Origin: Lachnospiraceae bacterium | Lineage (GTDB): Bacteria; Bacillota; Clostridia; Lachnospirales; Lachnospiraceae | DNA length: 41,317 bases | Reading direction: 5' to 3' | Assembly: GCA_016283275.1 (NCBI GenBank) | Contig: JAEEMP010000075.1 | Coordinates: 1 to 41,317 of the forward strand | In this document: positions 24,289 through 33,527 of the stretch, one piece after another | Layout of the letters: the number at the start of each line of letters is the position of its first letter | Position numbering within the stretch: the first letter of the stretch is position 1 | Translations under genes and position numbers: made by a program | The notes under the pieces: generated by a model | The model's input: only the letters and a program-made list of their open reading frames with translations | Database searches by the model: none | Told to the model about the DNA's origin: nothing

Positions 24289-24501
24289 TTAATCGTAATC
24301 TTCGCGGCTTAATACTATACCGTCATCCTTTTTGGGCGCTTCTTTTATGATTATCTTTCCTGAGGACTTGATATTATTTTTACCAAAGCCAAAAAGAAGC
24401 CCGATGATAAATCCGATCAGGACACCGCAGCTGATGCCTAAAATAAGTTCTCTTTTGGATATCTCGGCACTTTCTTTTATGCTTTCCAAAAATTCATACA
24501 T
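24289..24501 (-). CDS. Small single-pass membrane protein, unknown function
   Basis: From the ATG at 24499-24501, preceded by GGAGGAAACAGTT, the product is 70 residues. Earlier starts in the same frame lack a ribosome binding site. A charged N-terminal helix (about 1-18) is followed by one glycine-rich membrane segment (about 20-44, with small-residue spacing GISCGVLIGFIIGLLFGFG) and a charged 25-residue tail. No family is recognised. It precedes the GGDEF gene by 55 bases on the same strand and may be cotranscribed with it. Its promoter overlaps that of the divergent riboswitch transcript. Confidence 0.75.
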   Translation of the reverse strand: MYEFLESIKESAEISKRELILGISCGVLIGFIIGLLFGFGKNNIKSSGKIIIKEAPKKDDGIVLSREDYD

Positions 24502-24561
24502 AACTGTTTCCTCCGATTGAATAATTTGTACATTTATTATTGATTTTGTATATACAATTTT

Positions 24562-24591
24562 ATTATAAGATACCTTGAAAAACAAGACCAA
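24562..24591 (-). promoter_or_regulatory. Promoter of the small membrane protein gene
   Basis: TTGGTC (24586-24591), an 18-base spacer and TATAAT (24562-24567) read leftward, overlapping the rightward riboswitch promoter. Confidence 0.55.
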
Positions 24592-24603
24592 AACTGATAT
24601 AAA
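24575..24603 (+). promoter_or_regulatory. Promoter of the cobalamin riboswitch transcript
   Basis: TTGAAA (24575-24580), a 17-base spacer and TATAAA (24598-24603) lie just before the riboswitch. Together with the opposite promoter and the riboswitch it accounts for the 346-base stretch without a gene at 24502-24847. Confidence 0.7.
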
Positions 24604-24607
24604 ATAT

Positions 24608-24815
24608 CACAGTGTACGTGGGAAACGGGTGAGACTCCCGTACGGGCCCGCCGCCGTGAAATGCATAAAAGTGTTTTCCTTGCTCGTGCCGCAACATGAG
24701 GACATGCCATTGGGTTTTTACCTGAGAAGGCGGAAAACATGCATACAGTCGAAATACCCGGCACTTATATACAAGGCTTCATATGTCTGCGAGCACCGGA
24801 CGAAGCCGTTTTTTA
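24608..24815 (+). ncRNA. Cobalamin riboswitch with terminator-type expression platform
   Basis: Conserved cobalamin aptamer segments appear in the right order. GGGAAACGGGTGAGACTCCC followed by GTACGGGCCCGCCGCCGTGA is at about 24620-24658, ATGCCATTGGG at 24704-24714 and GAGAAGGCGG at 24723-24732. The closing box AGTCGAAATACCCGGC is at about 24747-24762. Downstream, GGCTTC (about 24775) and GAAGCC (about 24803) form a stem followed by six T residues, an intrinsic terminator. B12 binding is expected to stop transcription of the DUF4430 lipoprotein and S-component genes. Confidence 0.92.
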
Positions 24816-24847
24816 TTAAACAATATTAATAAGGAGATTTAAAAATC

Positions 24848-25252
24848 ATGAAGACAATCAATGTTTTAAAACGTCTTTCTTTACTCCTTGTATGCATGTT
24901 ATTTGCGGGTTCCATGCTTACAGCTTGCGGTAAAGCAAAGGCAGAAAACAACACAAAGGGAAGCGGTAATACCGAGTTTACTTTCGTAGTTGTTGACGCA
25001 GACGGAAACCAGACCGATTTTAAGATCAAGACCGATGCAAAGACTGTGGGCGAAGCTTTGCTTGCCGAAGGTCTTATTGCGGGTGATAACAGTGAATACG
25101 GACTTTACGTAAAGACTGTTAACGGTATTACCGTAGACTACGATACCGACGGAAAATACTGGGCTTTCTACATCGACGGAGAATATGCCATGACAGGTGT
25201 TGATGCTACCGATGTTGTTGCAGGCTCAACTTATATGTTCAAGGTAGAGTAA
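24848..25252 (+). CDS. DUF4430 lipoprotein under cobalamin riboswitch control, putative corrinoid-uptake accessory protein
   Basis: The 134-residue protein has a lipoprotein signal peptide with lipobox LTAC, so it is anchored on the outer face of the membrane. Almost all of the mature chain (about 42-134) matches the DUF4430 style. It begins TEFTFVVVDADGNQ, contains TVGEALLAEGLI and GKYWAFYIDGEYAMTGVD, and ends in GSTYMFKVE. The same fold forms the C-terminal domain of animal transcobalamin and intrinsic factor. AAGGAG precedes the ATG. It is the first gene after the riboswitch and the next gene is an ECF S component, so a role in capturing cobalamin or a precursor is a reasonable inference, not shown. 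Confidence 0.85.
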   Translation: MKTINVLKRLSLLLVCMLFAGSMLTACGKAKAENNTKGSGNTEFTFVVVDADGNQTDFKIKTDAKTVGEALLAEGLIAGDNSEYGLYVKTVNGITVDYDTDGKYWAFYIDGEYAMTGVDATDVVAGSTYMFKVE

Positions 25253-25253
25253 T

Positions 25254-25781
25254 TTGGAGAAAAGATCTCTTCTTACCGTAAAAGAGATTGTAATATTCGG
25301 ACTTTTGGGCGGAGTAATGTATGCATCAAAGCTTCTGATGGAATTTCTTCCGAATGTTCATTTGATCGGAGTTTTCATCGTTGCATTAACGGTCGTATAC
25401 AGATACAAAGCCCTGTTTCCGATATATGTGTTCATTTTTCTTACGGGGCTTTTTAACGGCTTTACCATGTGGTGGCTTCCGTACCTTTATATCTGGGATT
25501 TTCTTTGGCTGTTTACAATGCTGTTGCCAAAGAAAATGAATAAATATGCCGCGCCTTTTGTGTATATGGCTGTTTGTTCGCTTCACGGATTTTTGTACGG
25601 AACCTTATATGCTCCCGCACAGGCTTTGATGTTCGGTTTAAATCTTAAAGGAATGATAGCATGGATAATCGCCGGTCTTCCGTGGGACGCAGTTCACGGT
25701 ATCAGCAATTTTGTCTGCGGAATATTGATAACACCTTTGATCAAAGTGATCAGACTTAGTGAAAAAAATTTTAACGGGTAA
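25254..25781 (+). CDS. ECF-type transporter S component, probably for a corrinoid
   Basis: The 175-residue, very hydrophobic protein has about six membrane segments and the style of energy-coupling factor substrate-binding (S) subunits. Notable is the aromatic stretch WWLPYLYIWDFLWLF near residues 80-94. The frame starts at a TTG one base after the lipoprotein stop, with AAGGTAGAG as a weak ribosome site; the next ATG would cut into the first segment. The ATPases and EcfT are not nearby, as in group II ECF systems that share one energy module. Riboswitch control points to cobalamin or a precursor as substrate. Confidence 0.83.
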   Translation: MEKRSLLTVKEIVIFGLLGGVMYASKLLMEFLPNVHLIGVFIVALTVVYRYKALFPIYVFIFLTGLFNGFTMWWLPYLYIWDFLWLFTMLLPKKMNKYAAPFVYMAVCSLHGFLYGTLYAPAQALMFGLNLKGMIAWIIAGLPWDAVHGISNFVCGILITPLIKVIRLSEKNFNG

Positions 25782-25810
25782 GTTCAAAAGAACCTGCCCG
25801 TTAATTTTTT
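25771..25810. terminator. Bidirectional terminator between convergent genes
   Basis: TTAACGGG and CCCGTTAA pair, with an inner GTTC/GAAC stem. T runs flank the structure on both strands, so it can end transcription of both the S-component and UPF0210 genes. Confidence 0.88.
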
Positions 25811-27174
25811 TAATTTTTGAAACTGTGGATAGGAGCGGGAATACGGCCTTTTCTGCTTATAAAAGCATCACAGGAATAAGGATTTACCGGCATGACCGGA
25901 GCATCTCCGAACAGACCTCCCATCTTTATTATGTCTCCGACCTTTTTGCCAATTGCAGGCATGAGTCTTACTGCTGTGGTCTTCTGGTTGACCATACCGA
26001 TCGCCATCTCATCGGCAATGATACCTGCAATTGTCGTATCCTTTGTGTCGCCCGGTATAGCGATCATATCAAGTCCGACCGAGCATACACAGGTCATTGC
26101 TTCAAGCTTTTCAAGAGTAAGTGCATTGGCGTTTACCGCATTTATCATACCCTGATCTTCCGAAACCGGAATAAAGGCACCCGAAAGTCCGCCCACATAT
26201 GAAGATGCCATAACACCGCCCTTTTTAACCTGATCGTTTAAAAGGGCGAGTGCTGCGGTGGTACCCGGTGCACCTGCATACTCAAGTCCGATCTCACACA
26301 GTATATCCGCAACGGAATCACCGACAGCCGGTGTCGGAGCCAAAGAAAGATCCACGATACCGAAAGGAACATTGAGTCTTCTCGAAGCTTCCCTTGCAAC
26401 AAGCTGTCCTACTCTTGTGACCTTAAAAGCTGTCTTTTTAATGGTCTCACAAAGAACCTCAAACGACTCTCCTCTTACCTTTTCAAGTGCCTTCTTTACA
26501 ACTCCCGGTCCGCTTACTCCTACATTTATAATGAGATCCGACTCTGTAACTCCGTGAAATGCACCGGCCATAAACGGATTGTCATCGGGAGCATTGCAAA
26601 AGACAACAAGCTTCGCACAGCCGGGAAAATCATTGTCTTTTGTAACCTCTGCGGTTTCTTTTATGATAGATCCCATAAGTCTTACGGCATCCATATCTAT
26701 TCCTGTCTTTGTGGAACCTACATTTACGGATGAACAAACTCTTTCCGTACTGTTTAATGCCTTCGGGATCGATCTGATCAAAAGTTCGTCGGAAGGCGTC
26801 ATCCCTTTCGAAACAAGAGCGCTGTAGCCTCCCAAAAGGTTTACACCGACTTCTTTTGCAGCTTTATCAAGGGTTATCGCGATCTTTACATAATCATCGA
26901 CGGTCTTACATGCACTTGCTCCGATAAGAGCGATCGGAGTTACGGATATTCTTTTGTTTACGATCGGGATACCGTAATCATGGGAAATCTCTTCACCTGT
27001 TTTTACCAGATCTTTTGCAACCCTTAAGATCTTTTTGAAAATATTATCACATAACCTGTCCACATCCGAATCAATACAGTCAAGTAAGCTTATACCGAGC
27101 GTAATGGTACGGACATCCAGGTTTTCTTTTTCAATCATTTCATTGGTCTCTTTGACCTCAAACATATTGATCAT
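25810..27174 (-). CDS. UPF0210 (PFL) family protein
   Basis: This 454-residue protein belongs to the widespread PFL-like UPF0210 family, which has no established reaction despite structural likeness to pyruvate formate-lyase-type folds. Typical segments are [63 protein letters not shown] and [19 protein letters not shown] lies eight bases before the ATG. It follows an ACT-domain gene, and this ACT-PFL pair is conserved in many Firmicutes, hinting at allosteric control by an amino acid. Confidence 0.93.
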   Translation of the reverse strand: MINMFEVKETNEMIEKENLDVRTITLGISLLDCIDSDVDRLCDNIFKKILRVAKDLVKTGEEISHDYGIPIVNKRISVTPIALIGASACKTVDDYVKIAITLDKAAKEVGVNLLGGYSALVSKGMTPSDELLIRSIPKALNSTERVCSSVNVGSTKTGIDMDAVRLMGSIIKETAEVTKDNDFPGCAKLVVFCNAPDDNPFMAGAFHGVTESDLIINVGVSGPGVVKKALEKVRGESFEVLCETIKKTAFKVTRVGQLVAREASRRLNVPFGIVDLSLAPTPAVGDSVADILCEIGLEYAGAPGTTAALALLNDQVKKGGVMASSYVGGLSGAFIPVSEDQGMINAVNANALTLEKLEAMTCVCSVGLDMIAIPGDTKDTTIAGIIADEMAIGMVNQKTTAVRLMPAIGKKVGDIIKMGGLFGDAPVMPVNPYSCDAFISRKGRIPAPIHSFKN

Positions 27175-27192
27175 TGAAAATTACCTCGAAAA

Positions 27193-27465
27193 TCAGATTC
27201 TGTGCATGGAATCAAAGATCTCTTCCTGCTGGCATTTAATGATGACTCCTATGGACTTGCCAAGTTCCTCAAGTTCATCGGAAATAACACCGAATTTTTT
27301 ACTTGCTTTACTCATATCCACGATCATCATCATGTTGAAATAATCGTTAACGATAGTCTGCGAAATATCAAGGATATTGATATTGTTGTCGGCAAGATAA
27401 GTGCAGGTTTTGGCTATGATGCCGACCGTATCTTTACCGACTACGGTTATAATGGTCTTATTCAT
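27193..27465 (-). CDS. UPF0237 ACT-domain protein
   Basis: This is a stand-alone ACT domain of 90 residues, starting MNKTIITVVGKDTVGIIAKT with a strong AGAGGAG upstream. A longer frame to 27507 lacks a ribosome site. ACT domains bind small ligands, commonly amino acids, and act as regulators. The gene directly precedes the UPF0210 gene, and the two probably work together. Confidence 0.92.
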   Translation of the reverse strand: MNKTIITVVGKDTVGIIAKTCTYLADNNINILDISQTIVNDYFNMMMIVDMSKASKKFGVISDELEELGKSIGVIIKCQQEEIFDSMHRI

Positions 27466-27485
27466 ATTAATTCTCCTCTTTGATC

Positions 27486-28283
27486 TTAAAATTCCAGCAA
27501 TTCGCATGGTATATCACGTCTTGCGACCGTTATGGGAAAATCATTTCCGTCATATTTGTTGTCGGAAGCCGTGATCTCCAGCCTTACTGTCTCGTATGCC
27601 AGTTCGGGCATATTGTTTTCTTTGCTTAAATGTCCAAGATATATGTGTTTTACATTATCATTCAAAAGTTCGGAAATAAGCCTTCCGCCGCTTTCGTTGG
27701 AAAGATGACCTTTATTTCCCAGGATCCTTCGCTTTAAAGGATAAGGATAAGGTCCCGTCTCAAGCATCCTTATGTCGTGATTGGCTTCACAAAGTATCAC
27801 GTCCATGCCGAGAAGCGAACCTATCGTATAGTCGTCATAGGTGCCAAGGTCAGTAACGACCGCACATTTCTTACCTTCGCAATATACTCTCATTGCAAGG
27901 GGTTCAAGCGCATCATGTGAGATCCTTAAAGGATTGACCGTTATGTCCTTGACCGTCACTTTTTCGTCTGCTTTTATAACATGAAAGATACTATCATCAA
28001 AAGAAACATTTCTGCAACTTTTTTTGATCCCTTTTATCGTACCCTCCGATGCATAGATCGGAATATTGTATTTCTTCGTCAAAACACCCAGACCGGCTAT
28101 ATGGTCCGAGTGTTCGTGAGTTATGAATACCGCATCTATTTCGGAAGTCTTAAGTCCGATATTGTTTAAAGCAAGTTCTGTTCTTTTACCGCTTATACCG
28201 ACATCCACAAGAATATGTGTGGAATCGGATCCTACATATATACAATTGCCCGACGATCCGCTGGCAATACTTTGAAATCTCAT
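27486..28283 (-). CDS. MBL-fold metallo-hydrolase, WalJ/YycJ family
   Basis: The 265-residue protein shows the metal site THEHSDHIAGL (near residues 55-65) and other expected metal ligands, including AVVTDLGTYDDY and HLSNESGG. The start MRFQSIASGSSGNCIYVGS is typical of YycJ/WalJ proteins, described as DNA exonucleases or nuclease-like. In many Firmicutes this gene sits beside walRK, but here it sits in the polA operon. It begins seven bases after the FtsA-like gene stop. Confidence 0.9.
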   Translation of the reverse strand: MRFQSIASGSSGNCIYVGSDSTHILVDVGISGKRTELALNNIGLKTSEIDAVFITHEHSDHIAGLGVLTKKYNIPIYASEGTIKGIKKSCRNVSFDDSIFHVIKADEKVTVKDITVNPLRISHDALEPLAMRVYCEGKKCAVVTDLGTYDDYTIGSLLGMDVILCEANHDIRMLETGPYPYPLKRRILGNKGHLSNESGGRLISELLNDNVKHIYLGHLSKENNMPELAYETVRLEITASDNKYDGNDFPITVARRDIPCELLEF

Positions 28284-28289
28284 TTTAGC

Positions 28290-30302
28290 TTATTCCTTCC
28301 AACGAATCGTTAATCTGTCCCCGTCATGCAGAGGGCTCATATATTCGGCATTTTTACCGTTGTGAACGGTTTCTATACCGCTTCCCTGGGGTTTTGAAAG
28401 ATCAAAATCTATATGATCGAATACATCCACAAATACATAATCGGATTTGCCGGTCAAAGTAACCGGCTTATCGTTAACAAAAACGGTAAGAGCAGTATTT
28501 ATACCCGAAGACATGGGTTTTGGATCGGTCTTTTCCTGTTCACGATCCGGTTCTTTTCCTTCAGCTTCATCTTGATCGTTTACATCCGTTTCCGTTTCAT
28601 CATATTCCTCTTCATCGGGAAGAGAATCGTAAGTCTCTGTTTCGGAACTTTCGATTATATCCATAAGCTGTTCTTTAGTGCAGGCATCCTTTATCTCGAT
28701 CCTGTCATCTTCTTTGATCTCATAATCGGGATTAACGGGCTTACCGTTTACAAAAACAGGTTTTGTGAGTTCTATCGTCTTTCCGTCAACGGTAAGTTTA
28801 AGACCTTCCTTATATTCCGGAAGATTTTCTATCCTTATCCTTGCACGTACACCGGCAGTCGATTCGGTTATAACGATCTTATCGTTCATCTTGACCGGCC
28901 CCGTTATATCGGCGGGCTTGCCGTTAACCGTGATCACCGCAGCCTCACCGAGTTCACCCTTCGCGATCTTGGACTTTCCGTTAACGAGATAAGTGAGCGC
29001 ACGACCACGCTTGGGGAAAAGACCGTCATTGGGAAATTCCGCCTGCATCGCAACATCTACGACGGATACATGACCGTTATCATACATCTTCATGCGTTTG
29101 CCGTTAAAAGTCACATATACAAGATTATTGTTATGCTCGTAGTAATTTAAACATATACCGATAGGCGTTACCATAAGAGAGCTTCGGTCTGCATCGGCTT
29201 CCAAAAACTCAATGCTACCCATGACTTCACGTCCTCTTAAAGCAACACGCTCTTTGGCGATCTTAAGCTGTTCGGAAAGTTTCTCGGTATAACCTGTCAC
29301 GATGCCGCCACCGCCTACCACAAATACGGCGCTGACTGCCTTATCGCCGTTTAAGCGCACTATTTCTTTTGCCACCTTTTCGGCTTCCTCATCGACAGTT
29401 TCCTTGATCGTTTCAAGAACTTCGCCGCGTGAAATGGTCTGTGGAAGTCCCATGATATCTTCATATTTAATGGATTCTGTGTTATCGGAATCCTTTTTTA
29501 TCTTTTCAGCCGTATCAAAATCCACGAGACAATGCTGAGCGATCACATCCGTTATTGCATCACCCGCCATGGGTATCATCCCGTATGCGATTATGCTTCC
29601 GTCTTTTGTAATGGAAATATCGCTTGTACCTGCACCGACATCCACAAGCGCAATATTTAACATTCTGAACTTTTCGGGAATGGCCACACTTATTGCCGCA
29701 ATAGGCTCCAATGTAAGATTGGCGACTTCAAGACCCGCAAGCTCGACCGATCTGTAAAGCCCGTCCACAACATCATCCGGCAAAAATGTCGCAATAAGAT
29801 CCGCAGAGATCTTCTTTGCTTTATGGCCGAGAAGATTACCGATCGCATTACCGTTAAGAAAATACTTTATGACCGAATAACCGACACAATAAAACTTGAT
29901 ATCGGATTCTTCTTTTTGAGAGAATTCCTTATATGCCTTTTCAATTCCCAAACTCATAAGATTGGATATATCTTCGGCCGTTGTTTCTCTCTCGTCCTCA
30001 AATACCATATCTATGTGAGTATCCAATGTTCTGAGAACTCGGCCGGCAGCAGCGATACAAACCTGCTTAAGCTCCGATCCGATTGCTTCTTCGCAGGCCG
30101 CTTTTACTTCCTTTATGGTATTGGCAACCCTGCCTATATCGTGGATCTGTCCGTCGAGCATCGCACGGGTCTCATGTTCTTTTGTCTTTTGTGTGATGAC
30201 CACAAATTTATCGCCTTTTTTGTAGCCGACCGTTCCGACTATACTTCTTGTACCGATATCAAGTCCGAACACGAACTTTGTTGCATCAGGTTTTGAACTC
30301 AT
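28290..30302 (-). CDS. FtsA/PilM-like actin-fold ATPase with extended C-terminal repeat region
   Basis: The first 390 or so of 670 residues form an actin-like (ASKHA) ATPase. It has phosphate loop 1 FGLDIGTRS (residues 12-20), phosphate loop 2 VDVGAGTSDISI near 220, and the adenosine motif VVGGGG near 330. The C terminus, about 400-670, has repeated short beta units, each beginning with a phrase like VNGKPA, VNGKPV or VNDKPV and ending in a D-x-I/L stretch. An acidic linker (DEEEYDETETDVND) interrupts them. Proteins of this type are annotated in Clostridia as cell-division or pilus-assembly ATPases. Neighbours polA and coaE do not settle the role. Confidence 0.85.
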   Translation of the reverse strand: MSSKPDATKFVFGLDIGTRSIVGTVGYKKGDKFVVITQKTKEHETRAMLDGQIHDIGRVANTIKEVKAACEEAIGSELKQVCIAAAGRVLRTLDTHIDMVFEDERETTAEDISNLMSLGIEKAYKEFSQKEESDIKFYCVGYSVIKYFLNGNAIGNLLGHKAKKISADLIATFLPDDVVDGLYRSVELAGLEVANLTLEPIAAISVAIPEKFRMLNIALVDVGAGTSDISITKDGSIIAYGMIPMAGDAITDVIAQHCLVDFDTAEKIKKDSDNTESIKYEDIMGLPQTISRGEVLETIKETVDEEAEKVAKEIVRLNGDKAVSAVFVVGGGGIVTGYTEKLSEQLKIAKERVALRGREVMGSIEFLEADADRSSLMVTPIGICLNYYEHNNNLVYVTFNGKRMKMYDNGHVSVVDVAMQAEFPNDGLFPKRGRALTYLVNGKSKIAKGELGEAAVITVNGKPADITGPVKMNDKIVITESTAGVRARIRIENLPEYKEGLKLTVDGKTIELTKPVFVNGKPVNPDYEIKEDDRIEIKDACTKEQLMDIIESSETETYDSLPDEEEYDETETDVNDQDEAEGKEPDREQEKTDPKPMSSGINTALTVFVNDKPVTLTGKSDYVFVDVFDHIDFDLSKPQGSGIETVHNGKNAEYMSPLHDGDRLTIRWKE

Positions 30303-30318
30303 CGTTCACCTCTCAAAA

Positions 30319-30918
30319 TTATATTTTATAGGACTTAAGTCTTGAATCTACAATCTTATAAGTATTCTCTAAATTTCCCGAATTATCGATAATAAAATCC
30401 GCATTTGCAGTAAAAATTGCATCGCTTAACTGGCTTGCAAGAATTTTATCCACCTTCTCATCACTGTATCCGCGGGATGCTTTTAAGCGTTTTCTTCGGG
30501 TCTCTTCATCCGCATACACATACCAGAGTTCATCCAGGATCTCTTTGTAACCGCACTCTATGAGCAGCGCAGCTTCAAGGAAAAAGAAGGATTTCAAGCC
30601 TTCGGCTTTCAGTTCTTCGATTCTTTTAATAACACCTGTTTTCACTGCAGGGTGCACAATATCGTTAACCTTGGCAAGAAGTGAAGGATTCGAAAAAATC
30701 AGAAAACTCATTCTTTTTCGGTCTATTTCCAAATTGTTTGAAAGGACATCCTCGCCAAGCAGCGAAACAAGCGGTTCATAACATACATTTCCTCTCATTT
30801 CAAGTTCTTCGGCGAACCTGTCGGCGACCATGATCTCACAATCCGGCCTACCGGCAATATATTTTAATACTTCGGATTTTCCCGCACCGACTCCGCCGGT
30901 AATTCCAACAGTGATCAT
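30319..30918 (-). CDS. coaE: Dephospho-CoA kinase
   Basis: CoaE phosphorylates dephospho-CoA, the last step of coenzyme A synthesis. The 199-residue protein has the P-loop GITGGVGAGKS (residues 5-15) and the family segments DRFAEEL and VNDIVHPAV. The polA stop is immediately adjacent to its ATG, as in many Gram-positive genomes. Confidence 0.95.
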   Translation of the reverse strand: MITVGITGGVGAGKSEVLKYIAGRPDCEIMVADRFAEELEMRGNVCYEPLVSLLGEDVLSNNLEIDRKRMSFLIFSNPSLLAKVNDIVHPAVKTGVIKRIEELKAEGLKSFFFLEAALLIECGYKEILDELWYVYADEETRRKRLKASRGYSDEKVDKILASQLSDAIFTANADFIIDNSGNLENTYKIVDSRLKSYKI

Positions 30919-33519
30919 TTAATGAGCCTCATACCAGTTATTGCCTGCCTTTGCATCCACTATGAGAGATACTTTAAGGTCTGCTGCATTTTGCATTTCT
31001 TCCGTCACTATCTTAAGAACTTTATCTTTTTCATTTAAATACGTCTCCACAAGCACTTCATCGTGAACCTGTATAAGAAGTTTTGACTTAAGTCCTTCAT
31101 TATTGAGACGATCGAATATATTGATCATCGCGATCTTCATTATATCGGCCGCTGTGCCCTGCAAGGGGGCATTCATTGCAACCCTCTCACCGAACGATCT
31201 CCGCATGAAGTTTGAATCCTTAAGTTCGGGGATCGGGCGAAGCCTGTTGTAAAGAGTCCTTGTTCCGCCGGTTTCCCTGGCATTTTTAACACTTAAGTCC
31301 ATGAATTCTTTAACCTTGGGATAGGTTTTAAAATAGTCTTCTATATATTTTGAAGCATCTTTTACGGAAATGCTTAAATCACGGCTTAAACCGTATGAGC
31401 TAATACCGTATATGATACCGAAATTGACGGCCTTTGCATTTCTTCTGTCAAGATCCGTTACTTCATCGAAGTTTTTATGAAATACGAGGGCGGCGGTGGC
31501 TCTGTGAATATCTTTATTGGCTCTGTATGCATCGATGAGTTTTTCATCTCCCGACATATGAGCCATGAGCCTTAATTCGATCTGGGAATAATCCGCATCG
31601 ATAAAGCAGCAGCCTTCTTTTGGATAAAACACCTTTCTTAATTCCCTTCCGAGCTCGGTCCTTATGGGAATATTCTGAAGATTGGGTTCGGTCGAACTGA
31701 TCCTTCCCGTTGCCGTGATAGTCTGGTTAAAATGTGAATGTATCCTTCCGTCTTCTTCAATATAATCCATAAGACCATCGGCATACGTGGACTTAAGCTT
31801 GCTTAAAGTCCTGAAATCCAGGATATCCGTAACAATAGGATATTCACCTGCAAGCTTTTCAAGTACATCTGCAGCGGTCGAATAACCGGTTTTTGTCTTT
31901 TTTCCGCCCGGAAGGCCTAACTTTCCGAATAGTATCTCCCCAAGCTGTTTGGGAGAATTTATATTGAATTTCTCTCCCGCTTCTTCGTATATTTTGGCCT
32001 CAAGTATATCTATGCCCTTTGAAAGTTCTTTTCCGTAAGATATTAACTCATCCTTATTAACAAGAACGCCTTCTTTTTCCATCGAATAGAGCACATACGA
32101 TAGCGGCATCTCAATGTTCAGATAAAGATCTTTCATGCCGGCTTCGGCAAGTTCTTCTTTGAGCTTATCGGATAAAAGAAGTGCATTTCTTGCTGAGAAT
32201 ACACCGTATCTTTCCTTATCCGAAAGAATTTCCTTCTCACTTCCCGGGAATCTTTCAAGATAATGCTCGCCGGCATATATCGAAGAATAATCGCCCTTTA
32301 ACGGATCCAAAAGATAGCATAATATCTCGCAGTCATCAAAACCCGGTCTGTACTCACCGATATACGGATATGATCTCTTTATATCAAAAGTCGAAATATT
32401 TCTTACGTTTTTTAATGCTTTATCTATCTCTTCCGATAAATATTCTTTTGTTATAAAGAATACTTCTTTTATGCAGAAATTTTCACGTTCCGAAAAAGAT
32501 ACATAAACGTTTTCATCGTCGGCATAAAAACCCAGGGCCGAAGCTTTTGACATTTTGCGGATTATCTCGTCGGCTCTTGAAAAATCATCAACGGTCTCAT
32601 ACAGGATCTCATCAGCCTTTGAAGTTACGGATGTATTATCCTCTCCACCATATGATTCAAGCTTTGAGATAATGCTCTTTAACTCATATTTTCTGAGTAT
32701 CTCTACAGAAGAATCGTTTAAAAATCCGCCCATTTTGCAATCCGCAAGGTTAAGATCGATAGGTACATCGGTCTTAATGGTCGCAAGAGTACGGCTTAAG
32801 AACGCATTTTCTTTGTCTTTTATAAGATTTTCTTTTAAAGCTTTCTTGGTGATCTCATCTATATGATCGTATACGCCTTCAAGCGACTTATACTTAGCAA
32901 TGAGCTCCGTAGCGGTCTTCGGCCCTACTTTTGAAACACCCGGAATATTATCGCTCGTATCGCCCTGAAGAGCCTTAACCTCGATAAATTCAAGAGGAGT
33001 GACACCGTATTCATTAACAACATCCTTGGTATTATAATTAAAAGTCTCTGTTTTACCGCCGAAGGTCTTAGGGATCGAAACAGTTATATTGTCGCTTGCG
33101 ATCTGAAGAAGATCCCTGTCACCGGAAAGCAGGGTAACCTTTAAATCTTCCCTTTCAAAGCGCTTTGCCAATGTACCGAGTATATCATCGGCCTCAAAAC
33201 CTTCCATTTCGATTACCGGAACGTTCATTGACTTAAGTATCTCCCGAATGATCGGTAGCTGTTCGATAAATTCTGACGGAGCAGGCTTTCTCGTGCCTTT
33301 ATACTCTTTATAGATCTTATGTCTGAAAGTCGGAGCCTTCATATCAAAAGCAACGCACAGATAATCCGGATCTACATCATTAAATGTCTTGGTAAGGATA
33401 TTAAAAAAGCCCAAAAGAGCATTTGTATGAATCCCGTCTCTGTTTGTAAGAAGCGGGAGTCCGTAAAATCCTCTGTTCATTATTGAATTACCGTCTATAA
33501 GAAGAATTCTTGATTGCAT
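30919..33519 (-). CDS. polA: DNA polymerase I
   Basis: DNA polymerase I removes RNA primers and fills gaps in replication and repair. From MQSRILLIDGNS (ATG 33517-33519) it has 866 residues; a longer frame to 33558 overlaps the upstream gene and lacks the family start. An N-terminal 5'-3' exonuclease (1 to about 290) carries FEADDILGTLA and SGDRDLLQI. A proofreading-like domain without a recognisable DxE motif follows. The polymerase domain has motif A DADYSQIELRLMAH, motif B RRNAKAVNFGIIYG and motif C QVHDEVLVE. Proofreading is therefore probably absent, as in several Gram-positive homologues. Confidence 0.97.
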   Translation of the reverse strand: MQSRILLIDGNSIMNRGFYGLPLLTNRDGIHTNALLGFFNILTKTFNDVDPDYLCVAFDMKAPTFRHKIYKEYKGTRKPAPSEFIEQLPIIREILKSMNVPVIEMEGFEADDILGTLAKRFEREDLKVTLLSGDRDLLQIASDNITVSIPKTFGGKTETFNYNTKDVVNEYGVTPLEFIEVKALQGDTSDNIPGVSKVGPKTATELIAKYKSLEGVYDHIDEITKKALKENLIKDKENAFLSRTLATIKTDVPIDLNLADCKMGGFLNDSSVEILRKYELKSIISKLESYGGEDNTSVTSKADEILYETVDDFSRADEIIRKMSKASALGFYADDENVYVSFSERENFCIKEVFFITKEYLSEEIDKALKNVRNISTFDIKRSYPYIGEYRPGFDDCEILCYLLDPLKGDYSSIYAGEHYLERFPGSEKEILSDKERYGVFSARNALLLSDKLKEELAEAGMKDLYLNIEMPLSYVLYSMEKEGVLVNKDELISYGKELSKGIDILEAKIYEEAGEKFNINSPKQLGEILFGKLGLPGGKKTKTGYSTAADVLEKLAGEYPIVTDILDFRTLSKLKSTYADGLMDYIEEDGRIHSHFNQTITATGRISSTEPNLQNIPIRTELGRELRKVFYPKEGCCFIDADYSQIELRLMAHMSGDEKLIDAYRANKDIHRATAALVFHKNFDEVTDLDRRNAKAVNFGIIYGISSYGLSRDLSISVKDASKYIEDYFKTYPKVKEFMDLSVKNARETGGTRTLYNRLRPIPELKDSNFMRRSFGERVAMNAPLQGTAADIMKIAMINIFDRLNNEGLKSKLLIQVHDEVLVETYLNEKDKVLKIVTEEMQNAADLKVSLIVDAKAGNNWYEAH

Positions 33520-33527
33520 AAACCGTC

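Noticed and set aside
24537-24764. Minus-strand frame of 75 codons across the riboswitch
   Set aside because: It overlaps conserved aptamer segments and the divergent promoters and has no ribosome site.
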